A stretch of DNA of 16,286 bases from Rhodocyclaceae bacterium (GCA_016791085.1 JAEUNN010000272.1:1-16286); one strand, 5' to 3'; counted from the stretch's first letter, positions 1-8,493 are shown. Numbers and translations: made by a program. The notes: generated by a model from the letters alone, not told the origin.

Positions 1-144
1 GAAAGGATAGGCGTCGTTCCAATGCCCGCCGGGCTTGTGCCGCTTATCGACCATGATGATGCGGGCATCGGATTCGCCAAGTAGCGTATCCACGAAAGCC
101 ATGGCCGTGGCCCCGGCTCCCACGACAAGATAGTCGGTTTCCAT
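1..144 (-). CDS. FAD/NAD(P)-binding oxidoreductase, N-terminal fragment (cut by window edge)
   Basis: Only the first 48 codons are inside the window; the rest lies to the left. The frame opens with an ATG at 144-142 and is open to position 1. The peptide begins METDYLVVGAGATAMAF, a beta strand followed by the glycine-rich GxGxxxxAF turn of a dinucleotide-binding Rossmann fold. A second strand ends in an acidic residue (IIMVD, residues 29-33) and is followed by KPGGHWNDAYPF. This pattern is typical of FAD-binding flavin monooxygenase-like and NAD(P)-binding oxidoreductases; the acidic residue usually contacts the ADP ribose. The substrate cannot be told from this piece. No strong Shine-Dalgarno precedes the ATG, but it sits exactly before the Rossmann strand, which favours this start. 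The protein is probably cytoplasmic. It lies 399 bp downstream of the chemoreceptor gene, too far for clear operon membership. Confidence 0.72.
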   Translation of the reverse strand, partial: METDYLVVGAGATAMAFVDTLLGESDARIIMVDKRHKPGGHWNDAYPF

Positions 145-543
145 GGTGTCGGTGTGCAAGCTGAACCTCGATCGTTTCGGCCAGGCAGGGCCTCGCATTG
201 GTCGCCAGTCTGATGCCCGGATGCAAGCACCAAACAAACTGTTAAACGCCAGTATAGGCATGGCGATGAAATCGCGCGCCGACACTTGGGTGCGGTGCCA
301 GGAAATGCACGCGCCTACGATCCGGCGTCAATGCACGCACGCACGCTCGCCTGGCCGGACCAATGACATGCTCATTACGCGCCGCGCGGATGTCGGCGGG
401 AGTAGGGGCGCCGCGGCTAGCGGCAGGGATGCCGGCGCAAGCGCGGCCGAATTCGGGGCGGCCCTGCGGCGCGCGGCTGCAACGCGCAGCGGAAAATTGC
501 CGCGGCGCGACGCCGGTGCGCCGCGCCGGCGCGGCTTGGCGCG
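145..543. other. Intergenic region between oxidoreductase and chemoreceptor
   Basis: This 399-bp stretch holds no convincing gene. The left part (about 145-300) must contain the promoter of the minus-strand oxidoreductase. A TATACT-like -10 on the minus strand lies at 251-256, but I see no good -35 partner. The right part (about 395-543) is extremely GC-rich and contains the inverted repeats described under the candidate terminator. Small open frames here have no recognisable protein features. Confidence 0.5.
492..525 (-). terminator. Candidate intrinsic terminator of the chemoreceptor gene
   Basis: Read on the minus strand, an 8-bp perfect GC stem (arms at 518-525 and 501-508, 9-nt loop) begins about 18 bp after the chemoreceptor stop codon. 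It is followed after two bases by AATTTT (493-498). The T tract is short, so termination may be partial. An overlapping 16-bp perfect palindrome (520-535) could compete with the stem. Confidence 0.4.
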
Positions 544-2583
544 TCAGACGGTGAAGCGCCCGACCTGGTCGTTCAGTTCGCCGGCCAGGCCTTCCAGGCG
601 ATTTGCCAGCGTATTGGTTTCGTCCACGGTGGCGCGGTTGTCCTGTGCCATGCGGGCGATGCGTTCGACATGGCGGGCAATGTCGTGCGTGGTGGCGGTC
701 TGTTCGCGCACCGATTCGGAAATGCCGACTATGCCGCGTGCCGCGGATTGCGCCAGGTTGCCGGCCGTGGCCATGCCCGAAGCCACTTCGCGCAGGTCGG
801 CCAGGCCGCCGTCCAGCGATGCGCGGCCCTTGCTGATGGCTGCATCGACCTGACCGGAACGTTCCGTGAGCGTGCTCGTGACGCGGTCTATTTCGCCGGC
901 CGCGGTGGTGGATTTTTCCGCCAGCTTCCGCACTTCGTCGGCCACCACGGCGAAACCGCGTCCGGATTCGCCGGCGCGCGCGGCTTCGATGGCGGCATTG
1001 AGCGCGAGAAGGTTGGTTTGATCGGCAATTTCCTTGACCTGTTGCGTCATGGCGGTAATGGTGCTCACGCTATCCACGAATGCCCCGACCGATTGCGCGA
1101 TCATGTCCACTTCGCCGTGCACGTGTTGCAGTTCGCCGACCACGCGCGCCAGTTCGTGATTGCCGCGCTTGGCCTCTTCCAGGCTGTGTTCGGCTTCGCG
1201 GCGCGCGCCTTCCGCCGCATCGGCGACCGACGCTATGCTCACGGCAAGTTGTTCGATGGCGCCGGCCGTGCCCGAAGCCGCGTCGCTTTGCGCGTGCGAG
1301 GCCTGACTGACGGTGTGCGCCGAGCCGGCAAGTCTGCGGCTGGATTCGGATACCGACGCGGCCGCGGCCGCGGTGGCGCGTATCATGACTTGCAGTCGCT
1401 CCAGAAAATCGTTGAAGCGCGCGGCGACACGGCCGATTTCATCGCGGCCCTTGACCGGTATGCGATAGGTCAGGTTGCCCTGGCCGCTGGACAGTTCGCC
1501 CAGCGAATTTTCCAGTTCGGCCAGCGGTGTTCCGACCAGCCGGCGCGTGAGCGCCCACAGCACGACGGAAATCGCCAACACCAGCAGCACCGCGGATATG
1601 CCCATGGTGGCGGCGGCATTTTGCGAGGTGCGCAAAAATTCCTCCTTGTATCCGCTCGCCGCGACCAGCCATTGGCGTGGCGCATATTCGGCATAGGCCA
1701 GCAGTTTGGCGCGCGGCGAGGTTTCGTCCGGGTTCTGCCACAGATATTCGAGGCGGCCGCTGCGCTTGGCCTGCATTGCGCGGAAAATTTCGATGCCGTC
1801 GGCGCTTTTGGTGTCCAGCACGTTCTTGCCTTCCAGCCCCGGGTGCAGCACTAACGCGCCGCCGTTCGGCGCGCGCCCGTCCATGATGAACACATAGCCG
1901 GTTTCGCCCACCGCGGTTTTGCGCAGCGAATCCTTGAGTGCTGCCAGTTGCTCGCTTACGTCCAGGCCGACGTACAGCACGCCTATCACTTCTCCGCCCG
2001 GGCTTTTGATCGGGTCGTAGCGCGTGATGAAGTCGCGCCCGAACAATACCGCCGGGCCCGTATACGCTTCACCGGCCAGCAATCTGGCATAGCCGGGATG
2101 GTCGCGCGCGAGTCGCGTGCCGACCGCGCGTTCGCCCTTTTCGTTTTTTACCGAGGTGGCGACGCGCACGAAATCTTCGCCGTCGCGCGCAAACACCGTC
2201 GCCGTCACACCGGTCGAAGCGGTGAAGTGATCGACGCGCGAAAAATCGTTATTGACCACTTTGCCCTGATTGCGCAGCAAAGGCGCGCTGGCCGCGCCGC
2301 TGGCCGCGCGCGTGCCGGGTTCGAGCGTGAACTCGCCGGAAAATTCGGCCGCGAAGGCGCGCGCGAGCGGCAGCACGCCTTGCGCGAGACTTTGGTCGAA
2401 TGCCGCGATGGCGTTGTTCAGTCCGCTTGCGCGTTGCTCCAGCAGGCGCAGGCCCAGTTCTTTTTCATATTTTTGCGAAGACGCCGCGAACAGCGCGACG
2501 GCTATGGTCATCAGCACCACCACCGCGGCACTTGCCGCGGCCGCAAGGCGTACGGCGATGGGCAGATTGCGCAGGCTGCTCAT
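544..2583 (-). CDS. Methyl-accepting chemotaxis protein with a Cache-type periplasmic sensor
   Basis: This is a 679-residue transmembrane chemoreceptor that would signal to CheA/CheW at the inner membrane. TM1 is about residues 8-33. The periplasmic region 34-326 includes GYVFIMDGRAPNGGALVLHP near 229-248 and WLVAASGYKEEF near 305-316, the signature of Cache/sCache ligand-binding folds that often sense small organic acids. TM2 is about 327-346 and a HAMP domain follows at 347-400. The signalling domain runs to the C-terminus, with the highly conserved hairpin tip at about 516-556 (IADQTNLLALNAAIEAARAG, then GRGFAVVADEVRKLAEK). It ends in QVGRFTV and lacks a CheR/CheB tether pentapeptide. The start is set at the ATG at 2583, ten bases after a GGAG and just before TM1; the frame is open 42 codons further upstream but that part is arginine-rich and not MCP-like. 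No che genes are nearby. The ligand is unknown. Confidence 0.93.
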   Translation of the reverse strand: MSSLRNLPIAVRLAAAASAAVVVLMTIAVALFAASSQKYEKELGLRLLEQRASGLNNAIAAFDQSLAQGVLPLARAFAAEFSGEFTLEPGTRAASGAASAPLLRNQGKVVNNDFSRVDHFTASTGVTATVFARDGEDFVRVATSVKNEKGERAVGTRLARDHPGYARLLAGEAYTGPAVLFGRDFITRYDPIKSPGGEVIGVLYVGLDVSEQLAALKDSLRKTAVGETGYVFIMDGRAPNGGALVLHPGLEGKNVLDTKSADGIEIFRAMQAKRSGRLEYLWQNPDETSPRAKLLAYAEYAPRQWLVAASGYKEEFLRTSQNAAATMGISAVLLVLAISVVLWALTRRLVGTPLAELENSLGELSSGQGNLTYRIPVKGRDEIGRVAARFNDFLERLQVMIRATAAAAASVSESSRRLAGSAHTVSQASHAQSDAASGTAGAIEQLAVSIASVADAAEGARREAEHSLEEAKRGNHELARVVGELQHVHGEVDMIAQSVGAFVDSVSTITAMTQQVKEIADQTNLLALNAAIEAARAGESGRGFAVVADEVRKLAEKSTTAAGEIDRVTSTLTERSGQVDAAISKGRASLDGGLADLREVASGMATAGNLAQSAARGIVGISESVREQTATTHDIARHVERIARMAQDNRATVDETNTLANRLEGLAGELNDQVGRFTV

Positions 2584-2961
2584 GTTGTAAGGGCTCCGGT
2601 GCTGGGTTCCGCGCAGCGCGCTGGATGGTCGATTCGGAAAGCGGCCTTGCGCAACGCGCACGCCACTGCTGCCGGCTGGGTGGCGGGACAAATGCCGTCT
2701 ACTCGCCAACTATGGGCTTGCGACCGCGCCGGGTGCTGGCGTGAACGGCGCCCGCACGGCGGACTTTAGCTGGCGCCGCCCTGCGTCGAAGCGGCGCGGA
2801 GCATGCATCGCCGCGCCCTGGCCGTGGCGGCCGCGTGTTGTCCGCATTCGCGATTTCGCCCATATCGACAGCGAGCTTTCTGCATGCGCTTCCCAGGCCG
2901 GGCGGACGCAGCTAGCATGACGGTTCCGTCGCTTCATCACCTCACCAGCAAGGGAGCCAGC
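2584..2961. other. Divergent intergenic region between chemoreceptor and FMN reductase
   Basis: This 378-bp stretch separates two divergent genes and should carry both promoters. A candidate promoter for the plus-strand reductase is listed separately. I found no clear sigma28-type flagellar promoter for the chemoreceptor. Open frames cross the region on both strands as extensions of the neighbouring genes or as shadows, but none shows family features. Confidence 0.5.
2890..2918 (+). promoter_or_regulatory. Possible sigma70 promoter of the FMN reductase gene
   Basis: TTCCCA (2890-2895) and TAGCAT (2913-2918) are separated by 17 bp. Each matches the sigma70 consensus at four of six positions. 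Transcription would begin near 2925 and give a leader of about 37 nt before the ATG at 2962. In GC-rich DNA such matches arise by chance, so the call is weak. Confidence 0.28.
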
Positions 2962-3534
2962 ATGGCCAGCCAGAAGATTGGATATTTCATCGGCAGTTTG
3001 TCTTCCACGTCCATCAATCGCCTGCTCGCCAAGGCCTTGATACGCCTCGCGCCACCCGAAATGGAATTCGTCGAAATTCCGATCAAGGACCTGCCGCTCT
3101 ACAGCCAGGATTACGACGCCAATTTCCCGCCGGTGGCCCAGGCCTTCAAGCAGGCCATCGCCGATTGCGACGCCTTGTTGTTCGTTACGCCCGAATACAA
3201 CCGTTCCATCCCGGGTTGCCTGAAGAACGCCATCGACTGGGCCAGCCGCCCCTGGGGCCAGAACTCGTTCGCGCGCAAGCCCTCGGGCGTGATAGGCACG
3301 TCGCCGGGCGCGATCGGCACCGCCGTGGCGCAAAGCCAGTTGCGCGGCGTATTGTGTTTCTGCAACTCGCCGCTCATGAATAACGTCGAGGCCTATATCC
3401 AGTTCAAACCCGGGCTGATCACGCCCGAAGGCGAAGTGACCGATCCCGGCACGGAAAGCTTCCTGCGCAAATATCTGGCCGAACTGCAGGGCTTCATTAC
3501 CCGTGTGCTCACCGTGCTGCCGCGTAATTCCTGA
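2962..3534 (+). CDS. NADPH-dependent FMN reductase (ChrR/azoreductase type)
   Basis: A 190-residue cytoplasmic flavodoxin-like oxidoreductase. Members of this family bind FMN and use NAD(P)H to reduce quinones, chromate or azo dyes, often giving protection from oxidative stress. The phosphate-binding loop GSLSSTSINR is at residues 11-20. The family signature PEYNRSIPGCLKNAIDW is at 77-93 and is followed by SRPWG. The segment GVIGTSPGAIGTAVAQSQLR (109-128) matches the conserved GxxGG-type loop seen in ChrR relatives. Length fits the family (about 180-200). The ATG at 2962 is chosen because AGGGAG lies five bases before it and the N-terminal strand begins at once; the frame stays open 53 codons upstream without homology. 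It stands alone, divergent from the chemoreceptor and convergent with the next gene (23 bp between stop codons). The preferred substrate cannot be read from sequence. Confidence 0.92.
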   Translation: MASQKIGYFIGSLSSTSINRLLAKALIRLAPPEMEFVEIPIKDLPLYSQDYDANFPPVAQAFKQAIADCDALLFVTPEYNRSIPGCLKNAIDWASRPWGQNSFARKPSGVIGTSPGAIGTAVAQSQLRGVLCFCNSPLMNNVEAYIQFKPGLITPEGEVTDPGTESFLRKYLAELQGFITRVLTVLPRNS

Positions 3535-3557
3535 CGCCCGGGGCGGCCGGGTCGGGC

Positions 3558-6329
3558 TTATCGGCTGGACGCGGCGGCCAGCGCATCGCCCATGACCAGC
3601 AGCTGATCCACGGCGAAAGCCACGCCCGCGCCGGCATTCAGCATGGTCAGTGCGTTGTCCGGGTGATGGCTGGCATTGGGCGAGTGCGCATGGACTTGCT
3701 GCATGTGGCTGGCGAGCGCCTGGCGCAGGAAAGCCTCATCCGTGGTGGCGTCGATCAGGAAGGCGATGCGGCCGGCCGGAACCAGATCCAGCAGGGTGCC
3801 CACTTCGAACAGGCAGCCCTGATTGTTGCGGTTGAAGCCGCGCAAATCCATGGCCACCATGTCGCTCTGCGCCATGAGCGCACGCACGGCATGCTGCCAG
3901 CTGTCGCTGCCGCAATACAGTTCGGTCACGCGGTAGCGGCCGTCCGCATCCACGCTTGCGTCCACGGCTTGCAGGCGCCGCGGCAAGGCGTCCGGGTCGA
4001 TGATGAAGCGCTGGCCCAGCCTGCCGGCGAGAAAGTCGAGAAATTCGTCGGGGTCGAGCGTGCTGCTGGCCAGGTCCGGCGCCGCGATCAAGGTGATGGG
4101 CCCGGCGTAGCGCCAGCGCGTGCCGAGCAGATCGAACAGCCGTTCGCTGCTGCGTTGCCGGCGAAAGGTGCGCAACAGCAACAGGCGCGCGCTCGCGCGC
4201 TCGCGCGCCGCGCGCACTGCCGGGCGCATGCCGAGCAGCACGACAAGTTTGGCCGCCACGAAAACGCACAGCCCGGCCAGGGCCACGGCGCCGCGCTCCA
4301 TGGCCATTTCCTGGCACAGCATCAAGGCCTGGAACAGCCATATGGTGTCGATCACCATGCTCTGGTCGTTCACCCATTTGGCCGCGTGCAGGGCGCCCAG
4401 CCGTGCCGCGACCCACCACGCGAGCGGCGCCGCCAGCGCCGCCCCGGCCAGAGGAATGAGCGCGATCCAGTAGGGCTCGGGGATACCCAGCCGGAACAGC
4501 AGCATGCCGGCCGCCGCGAGCCCGGCCGGCGTCGATGCCGCGACGCCGGCCAGCGTCGCGCCGCAGGCCAGGGTGAGCATGATGGCCATGAGCGGCGGTC
4601 CTATGGAGCGCACGCGGCGATTCAGGAAAAGCAGCAGCACCGCCGAAGGCAGCGCGGTTAGCAGCCATTCGACCAGACCCAGAAAAAACGGCGCCACCCT
4701 TACGCCGAACATGGGCATGGGCGGCGTGCCGCCCAGGGCGACGCCGAGGCAGAGCAAAAGCAGCACGGCAAAGTAGCCGGCCACCACGACCAGCTGGCGC
4801 GGCCGGTCGCCGGCCCATATGAGTCCGAGCACCAGTACCGTGGGCCAGGCCCAGCTCCAGCCGGCGATGGCGATGCGCGTGAAAGTCGGCTCGGTAGCGG
4901 ACGACCACAGCCACAGGATGGCGGCCAGCAATCCGAAGCCGAGGCCGGCGCCCAGATGCACCCAGGTCGCGCGCCGGTGGGCGCTGCCGGCGCCGCGCAT
5001 GAGGGCCGAAGCAATGCGCTGCGGGCTGTGGCCGCTGCTTTCGATCACCCGGATATCCAGCCTTGCGGCCGTGCGCATGGCGTCGGCCGGCGCCGGCCGG
5101 GCGGTCGCGGCGGCGGGCGCCGCCACCATCATCCAGTAAGCCACGCGGCGGCGGAACAGGGCCAGCAACAGCAGTCCCAGACCCAGAGTGGCTACGGCTG
5201 CGATGGTCATGGCCGTGGCTGCCATGCCGGCCCATGCCGATTTGCCCATCATGGGCTGGTAGCGAACCTGGCCGGCCAATGCCTTGTAGAGCGCGATCGC
5301 GCGGGCGCCATGCTCGCCCGCCGGCGTGCCGGGGCGGGCTTGCGGCGTGGCGCTGTCGACCAGATCGAAAAGCTGCAGCGTGGCGATCAGGTCGATTTGC
5401 AGCGCCACCTGCAGCGGGGCCGCCTGTGCCAGACGGCTGCGCAGGTCCAGCGCTTGCTGCAGGCTGCCAGCTGCGGCCGCAAATTCGCCGTGGCGATACT
5501 GCAGGGCCGCCAGCTGGTGTTGCGCGTGCCCGAGGTCGCGCAGGGCTTGGGTCTGCGCTTCGGGCGGCATGTCGCGCGCCGCCGCGGCCGACTGAGCGGC
5601 CAGTTGCACGGCAGCTTTGAGGTCGGCTTCGGCCTCCGTCAGCCGGTTCTGGCGTTCCCACAAGCGCGCCCGCTGCAGCGTGGCGAATAGCGCGGCGCGC
5701 TGCCCGGCCGCGTCGCGGCTGGCCCGCGCGGCGGCCAGGCTTAGTTCCAGGTCGGGCAGGCCGCGATCTTCGGCCAGCCAGGCCAGCACCAGCCAGGTCC
5801 AGGCATCGCCGGGATCGAGCGCCGCGGCGCGGCGATAGTCGGATTCGGCCAGTCTGCCGGCGGGCTGGAAATCGCGGCCGAGGCGGCCCGCGAAGTTCGG
5901 ACCGCAATTGCCGCCCAGGCGCGCTGCCAGGGCCGCTGGTAATTCCACTTGTGCGGCGGCATCGCGGGCGGCCCGGGCATCGCCGGCGGCGGCTTCCGCC
6001 AGCCACTGGTCCATTTCGACCGCGCTGCCGCCGTGCACGATGGAGCGCAATATCCGCGCCGCGCGCCGCTCGTTTTCCGGCGTGCCGGCGCGCTCCAGCA
6101 GGGCTGCGATGGCGTCCGTGTAGGCGCCCACGGCATAGTCGCGCAGGGGGCGGCCATCTTCGCGGCCGAGTATGCAGAGATAGGGTAGTTGCGCGACCGG
6201 CAGTTCGATCGAATCGCGAAAGTTCGCCACGGCCCGGTCGGCAAGCGCTTGCAGTTGTGCCGGCGGCCCGGCCAGGGCGGCCTGCGTCAGCGCCACGAGC
6301 GCCAGCAAGATACAGAACGTCTGGCGCAT
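3558..6329 (-). CDS. Multi-domain membrane protein of unknown function with TPR-like periplasmic region and cytoplasmic alpha/beta domain
   Basis: I do not recognise this 923-residue protein as a named family. A clear signal peptide (1-20, ending ALA before GPP) supports the ATG at 6329, although no strong Shine-Dalgarno precedes it and the frame is open further upstream. Residues 21-355 are soluble and alanine-rich. Helical repeats resembling TPR are plausible at 160-300 (YRRAAALDPGDAWTWLVLAWLAED, then TEAEADLKAAVQLA and GSLQQALDLR), probably in the periplasm. TM1 is at about 366-392, followed by a short soluble loop and seven or eight more hydrophobic helices between 456 and 700. The C-terminus (701-923) should be cytoplasmic. 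It holds an alpha/beta domain with LLLLRTFRRQ (716-725), GPITLIAAPD (743-752), a DSW helix (809-811), SDMVAMDLRGF (822-832), GCLFEVGTL (838-846) and RIAFLIDATTD (854-864). Its partner genes, if any, are not apparent. Composition matches its neighbours, so recent transfer is not indicated. Confidence 0.8.
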   Translation of the reverse strand: MRQTFCILLALVALTQAALAGPPAQLQALADRAVANFRDSIELPVAQLPYLCILGREDGRPLRDYAVGAYTDAIAALLERAGTPENERRAARILRSIVHGGSAVEMDQWLAEAAAGDARAARDAAAQVELPAALAARLGGNCGPNFAGRLGRDFQPAGRLAESDYRRAAALDPGDAWTWLVLAWLAEDRGLPDLELSLAAARASRDAAGQRAALFATLQRARLWERQNRLTEAEADLKAAVQLAAQSAAAARDMPPEAQTQALRDLGHAQHQLAALQYRHGEFAAAAGSLQQALDLRSRLAQAAPLQVALQIDLIATLQLFDLVDSATPQARPGTPAGEHGARAIALYKALAGQVRYQPMMGKSAWAGMAATAMTIAAVATLGLGLLLLALFRRRVAYWMMVAAPAAATARPAPADAMRTAARLDIRVIESSGHSPQRIASALMRGAGSAHRRATWVHLGAGLGFGLLAAILWLWSSATEPTFTRIAIAGWSWAWPTVLVLGLIWAGDRPRQLVVVAGYFAVLLLLCLGVALGGTPPMPMFGVRVAPFFLGLVEWLLTALPSAVLLLFLNRRVRSIGPPLMAIMLTLACGATLAGVAASTPAGLAAAGMLLFRLGIPEPYWIALIPLAGAALAAPLAWWVAARLGALHAAKWVNDQSMVIDTIWLFQALMLCQEMAMERGAVALAGLCVFVAAKLVVLLGMRPAVRAARERASARLLLLRTFRRQRSSERLFDLLGTRWRYAGPITLIAAPDLASSTLDPDEFLDFLAGRLGQRFIIDPDALPRRLQAVDASVDADGRYRVTELYCGSDSWQHAVRALMAQSDMVAMDLRGFNRNNQGCLFEVGTLLDLVPAGRIAFLIDATTDEAFLRQALASHMQQVHAHSPNASHHPDNALTMLNAGAGVAFAVDQLLVMGDALAAASSR

Positions 6330-6480
6330 TGCTGCCGGGAAAATTCCGGGGCGGCGAGGACGCGACAAGTGCATGGCGGATGCGCTCAACATTCCCGTGA
6401 CGCGACACGCATGCAGGATAGCACGCGCCCAACGCGGCCGGCCGGCGCGTAAGGCCGGCATCGCCCTCGCGCGGCGCGGC

Positions 6481-8493
6481 TTACGGCTCCCGCCGCAAGG
6501 TGGTGCGCACGGCCCCGGTGGCTTCTTCCTCGGACTCGAATATGTGCGCCGCCACGCCGCGCTTGGCGAGCGTTTCGCCGAGTTTGGCGCGCATGAACGC
6601 ACTGGTCGTGAAGCGCGTGACCCCGAGCAGATAGTTGCCGGTAAGTTCTTTCACGGTATCGAGATAGGCGTCTTCCACCGCGCGGTCCAGTTCGAAGCCG
6701 TCGTAATTGGCGACGCAGTACACCTTGTGGCCGAGCGGCTCCACCATGGATCTGACCTTTTCGACCATGCGCTCCAGGAAATCCGGCGTTTTGATGTGCA
6801 GGTCCGACAAGTTGATGAACAGCGTGTTGTGCTCCTCGTCGTACTTGAAGCGGGCATCGAACGGCAGGCGCAGCATGTCTGCCCGCAGGCCCATGGGCTC
6901 CTCGCGGAATATGCGCGGGTCCATGCGGCGCGGCTGGCGGATTATGGGCGCGAAGGCCATCTTGTCCACGATGTCGCGCTGTATGTCTATGCCCGGGGCC
7001 ACCTCCATGAGTTCCAGTCCTGCAACGGTCAGCCGGAACACGCAGCGTTCGGTCACGTACAAAACTTCTTTGCCGGCCTGCGCGGCGTAGGGGCCGGAGA
7101 AAGTGCGGTGCTCGACGGCCTCGACGAATTTTTGCCCGCTGCCGTCGCGCTCTATGCGCAACTTGCCATCGACGATGGATATTTCCAGCGCGCCGGCCGT
7201 GAAGGTGCCGCAGAACACGGCCTTTTTGGCGTTCTGGCTGATGTTGATGAAGCCGCCCGCGCCGGCCAGTTTGGGGCCGAATCTGGACACGTTCAGGTTG
7301 CCCTCGCGGTCGGCCTGCGCCAGCCCGAGAAAGCATACGTCGAGACCGCCACCGTCGTAAAAATCGAACTGATAGCCGATATCGATGACGGCCTGCGCGT
7401 TGCTGGCCGCGCCGAAAGACAGTCCGCCGGCCGGCACTCCGCCTATCACGCCGGATTCGGCCGTCAAGGTCATCAGGTCGGCAATCTTTTCTTCGTTGGC
7501 GATCGCGGCCACGCCTTCCGGCATGCCGACGCCAAGATTCACGACGCTATTGGTGCGCAGTTCCATGGCCGCGCGGCGCGCGATGATTTTGCGCACGCTC
7601 ATGGGCATGGGTTCCACCGACGCCAGCGGCACGCGCATTTCGGCCGCATAGGCGGGCGTGTAGCGGCTGCCGAAAGTCTGCCAGTGGCAGTCGTCGCCGT
7701 CGGCAAGCACGATGCAATCGACGATGGCGCCGGGCACTTTTACCTGACGCGGATTGAGCGTGTGCGCCTCGGCGATGCGTTCCACCTGCGCGATCACGAC
7801 GCCGCCGCTGTTGTGTGCGGCCATTGCCACCGACAGCACGTCTATGGTGAGCGCCTCGCGCTCCATGGAAATATTGCCTTCGGCGTCGGCGGTGGTGGCA
7901 CGTATGATGGCCACATCGACCGGCATGGCCTTGTAGAACAGATATTCCTGGCCGCCCAGGGTAATCAGTTCGACCAGATCGTCGCGCGTCCTTTCGTTGA
8001 GCTTGCCGCCGCTCTGGCGCGGATCCACGAAAGTGCCCAGACCGATGCGCGAGGCGTGGCCAGGCTTGCCGCCGGCGATGTCGCGGAACAGGTGGCAAAT
8101 CGCCCCCAGCGGCAGGTTGTAGCCCTCGATCTGGTTGCCGACTATGAGCTGCTGCAATGCCGGTGTCAGGACGAAATGGCTGCTGATGAAGCGCTTGATG
8201 AGGCCGGGCTGCGCCAGGCGGTTCATGCCGCCGCCTTTGACCGGGTGCGCCATGCCGGCGGCGGAAATGATGGTCAGATTGCCGGGCTTGCCGAAAGCCG
8301 CGTTTCCTTCGTCCTGCGACTCGTAGAGGTCGGCCAGTTCGCGCACGATCACGTCGGGGAAACCTATGCTCAGGAAGCCGCCGATGATGACGGTATCGCC
8401 GCTATGTATCAGCCGCACCGCCGCGCGCGCCGATACGATCTTGTCGGTCGAGCGCATGCGCGCGGTTGCCATCCGGGAAGGGGAAAATGCCAT
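6481..8493 (-). CDS. Acyl-CoA:carboxylate CoA-transferase, propionate CoA-transferase-like, with C-terminal extension
   Basis: A 670-residue cytoplasmic type I CoA-transferase. It would move CoA between an acyl-CoA and a free carboxylate such as acetate, propionate or a 3-keto acid, through a glutamyl-CoA thioester. The alpha-like half (about 15-275) has SGDTVIIGGF (31-40) and GLGTFVDPRQSGGKLNE (151-167). The beta-like half (about 300-540) has VVNLGVGMPEGVAAIA (317-332) and the catalytic motif LTAESGVIGG, in which E346 is the expected nucleophile. Both halves are fused, as in Pct/COG4670 proteins of about 520 residues. Residues 545-670 are an additional domain. The ATG at 8493 is preferred because GAGG lies ten bases upstream; in-frame ATGs at 8472 and 8457 lack one. 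It lies 151 bp upstream of the unknown membrane gene and 444 bp downstream of the dioxygenase. Catabolism of short or aromatic-derived acids is a guess from context. Confidence 0.9.
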   Translation of the reverse strand: MAFSPSRMATARMRSTDKIVSARAAVRLIHSGDTVIIGGFLSIGFPDVIVRELADLYESQDEGNAAFGKPGNLTIISAAGMAHPVKGGGMNRLAQPGLIKRFISSHFVLTPALQQLIVGNQIEGYNLPLGAICHLFRDIAGGKPGHASRIGLGTFVDPRQSGGKLNERTRDDLVELITLGGQEYLFYKAMPVDVAIIRATTADAEGNISMEREALTIDVLSVAMAAHNSGGVVIAQVERIAEAHTLNPRQVKVPGAIVDCIVLADGDDCHWQTFGSRYTPAYAAEMRVPLASVEPMPMSVRKIIARRAAMELRTNSVVNLGVGMPEGVAAIANEEKIADLMTLTAESGVIGGVPAGGLSFGAASNAQAVIDIGYQFDFYDGGGLDVCFLGLAQADREGNLNVSRFGPKLAGAGGFINISQNAKKAVFCGTFTAGALEISIVDGKLRIERDGSGQKFVEAVEHRTFSGPYAAQAGKEVLYVTERCVFRLTVAGLELMEVAPGIDIQRDIVDKMAFAPIIRQPRRMDPRIFREEPMGLRADMLRLPFDARFKYDEEHNTLFINLSDLHIKTPDFLERMVEKVRSMVEPLGHKVYCVANYDGFELDRAVEDAYLDTVKELTGNYLLGVTRFTTSAFMRAKLGETLAKRGVAAHIFESEEEATGAVRTTLRREP

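Noticed and set aside
335..352. Short GCAC tandem-like repeat
   Set aside because: Only a few imperfect units; not distinguishable from chance in this composition.
670..1854. A 394-codon plus-strand frame opposite the chemoreceptor
   Set aside because: It is a shadow of the highly conserved MCP signalling and HAMP coding sequence, with no protein features of its own.
2710..3333. A 207-codon minus-strand frame overlapping the FMN reductase
   Set aside because: It is antisense to the conserved PEYNRSIPG region of the reductase and has no recognisable motif.
3736..6432. An 898-codon minus-strand frame overlapping the unknown membrane protein in another frame
   Set aside because: Its translation is almost entirely R, G, A, P and H. 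The overlapping frame has a signal peptide, membrane helices and ordered alpha/beta strands, so it is the real one.
6421..6480. GC-rich inverted repeats after the CoA-transferase stop, considered as a terminator
   Set aside because: The stems are short and overlapping, and no T tract follows on the minus strand.
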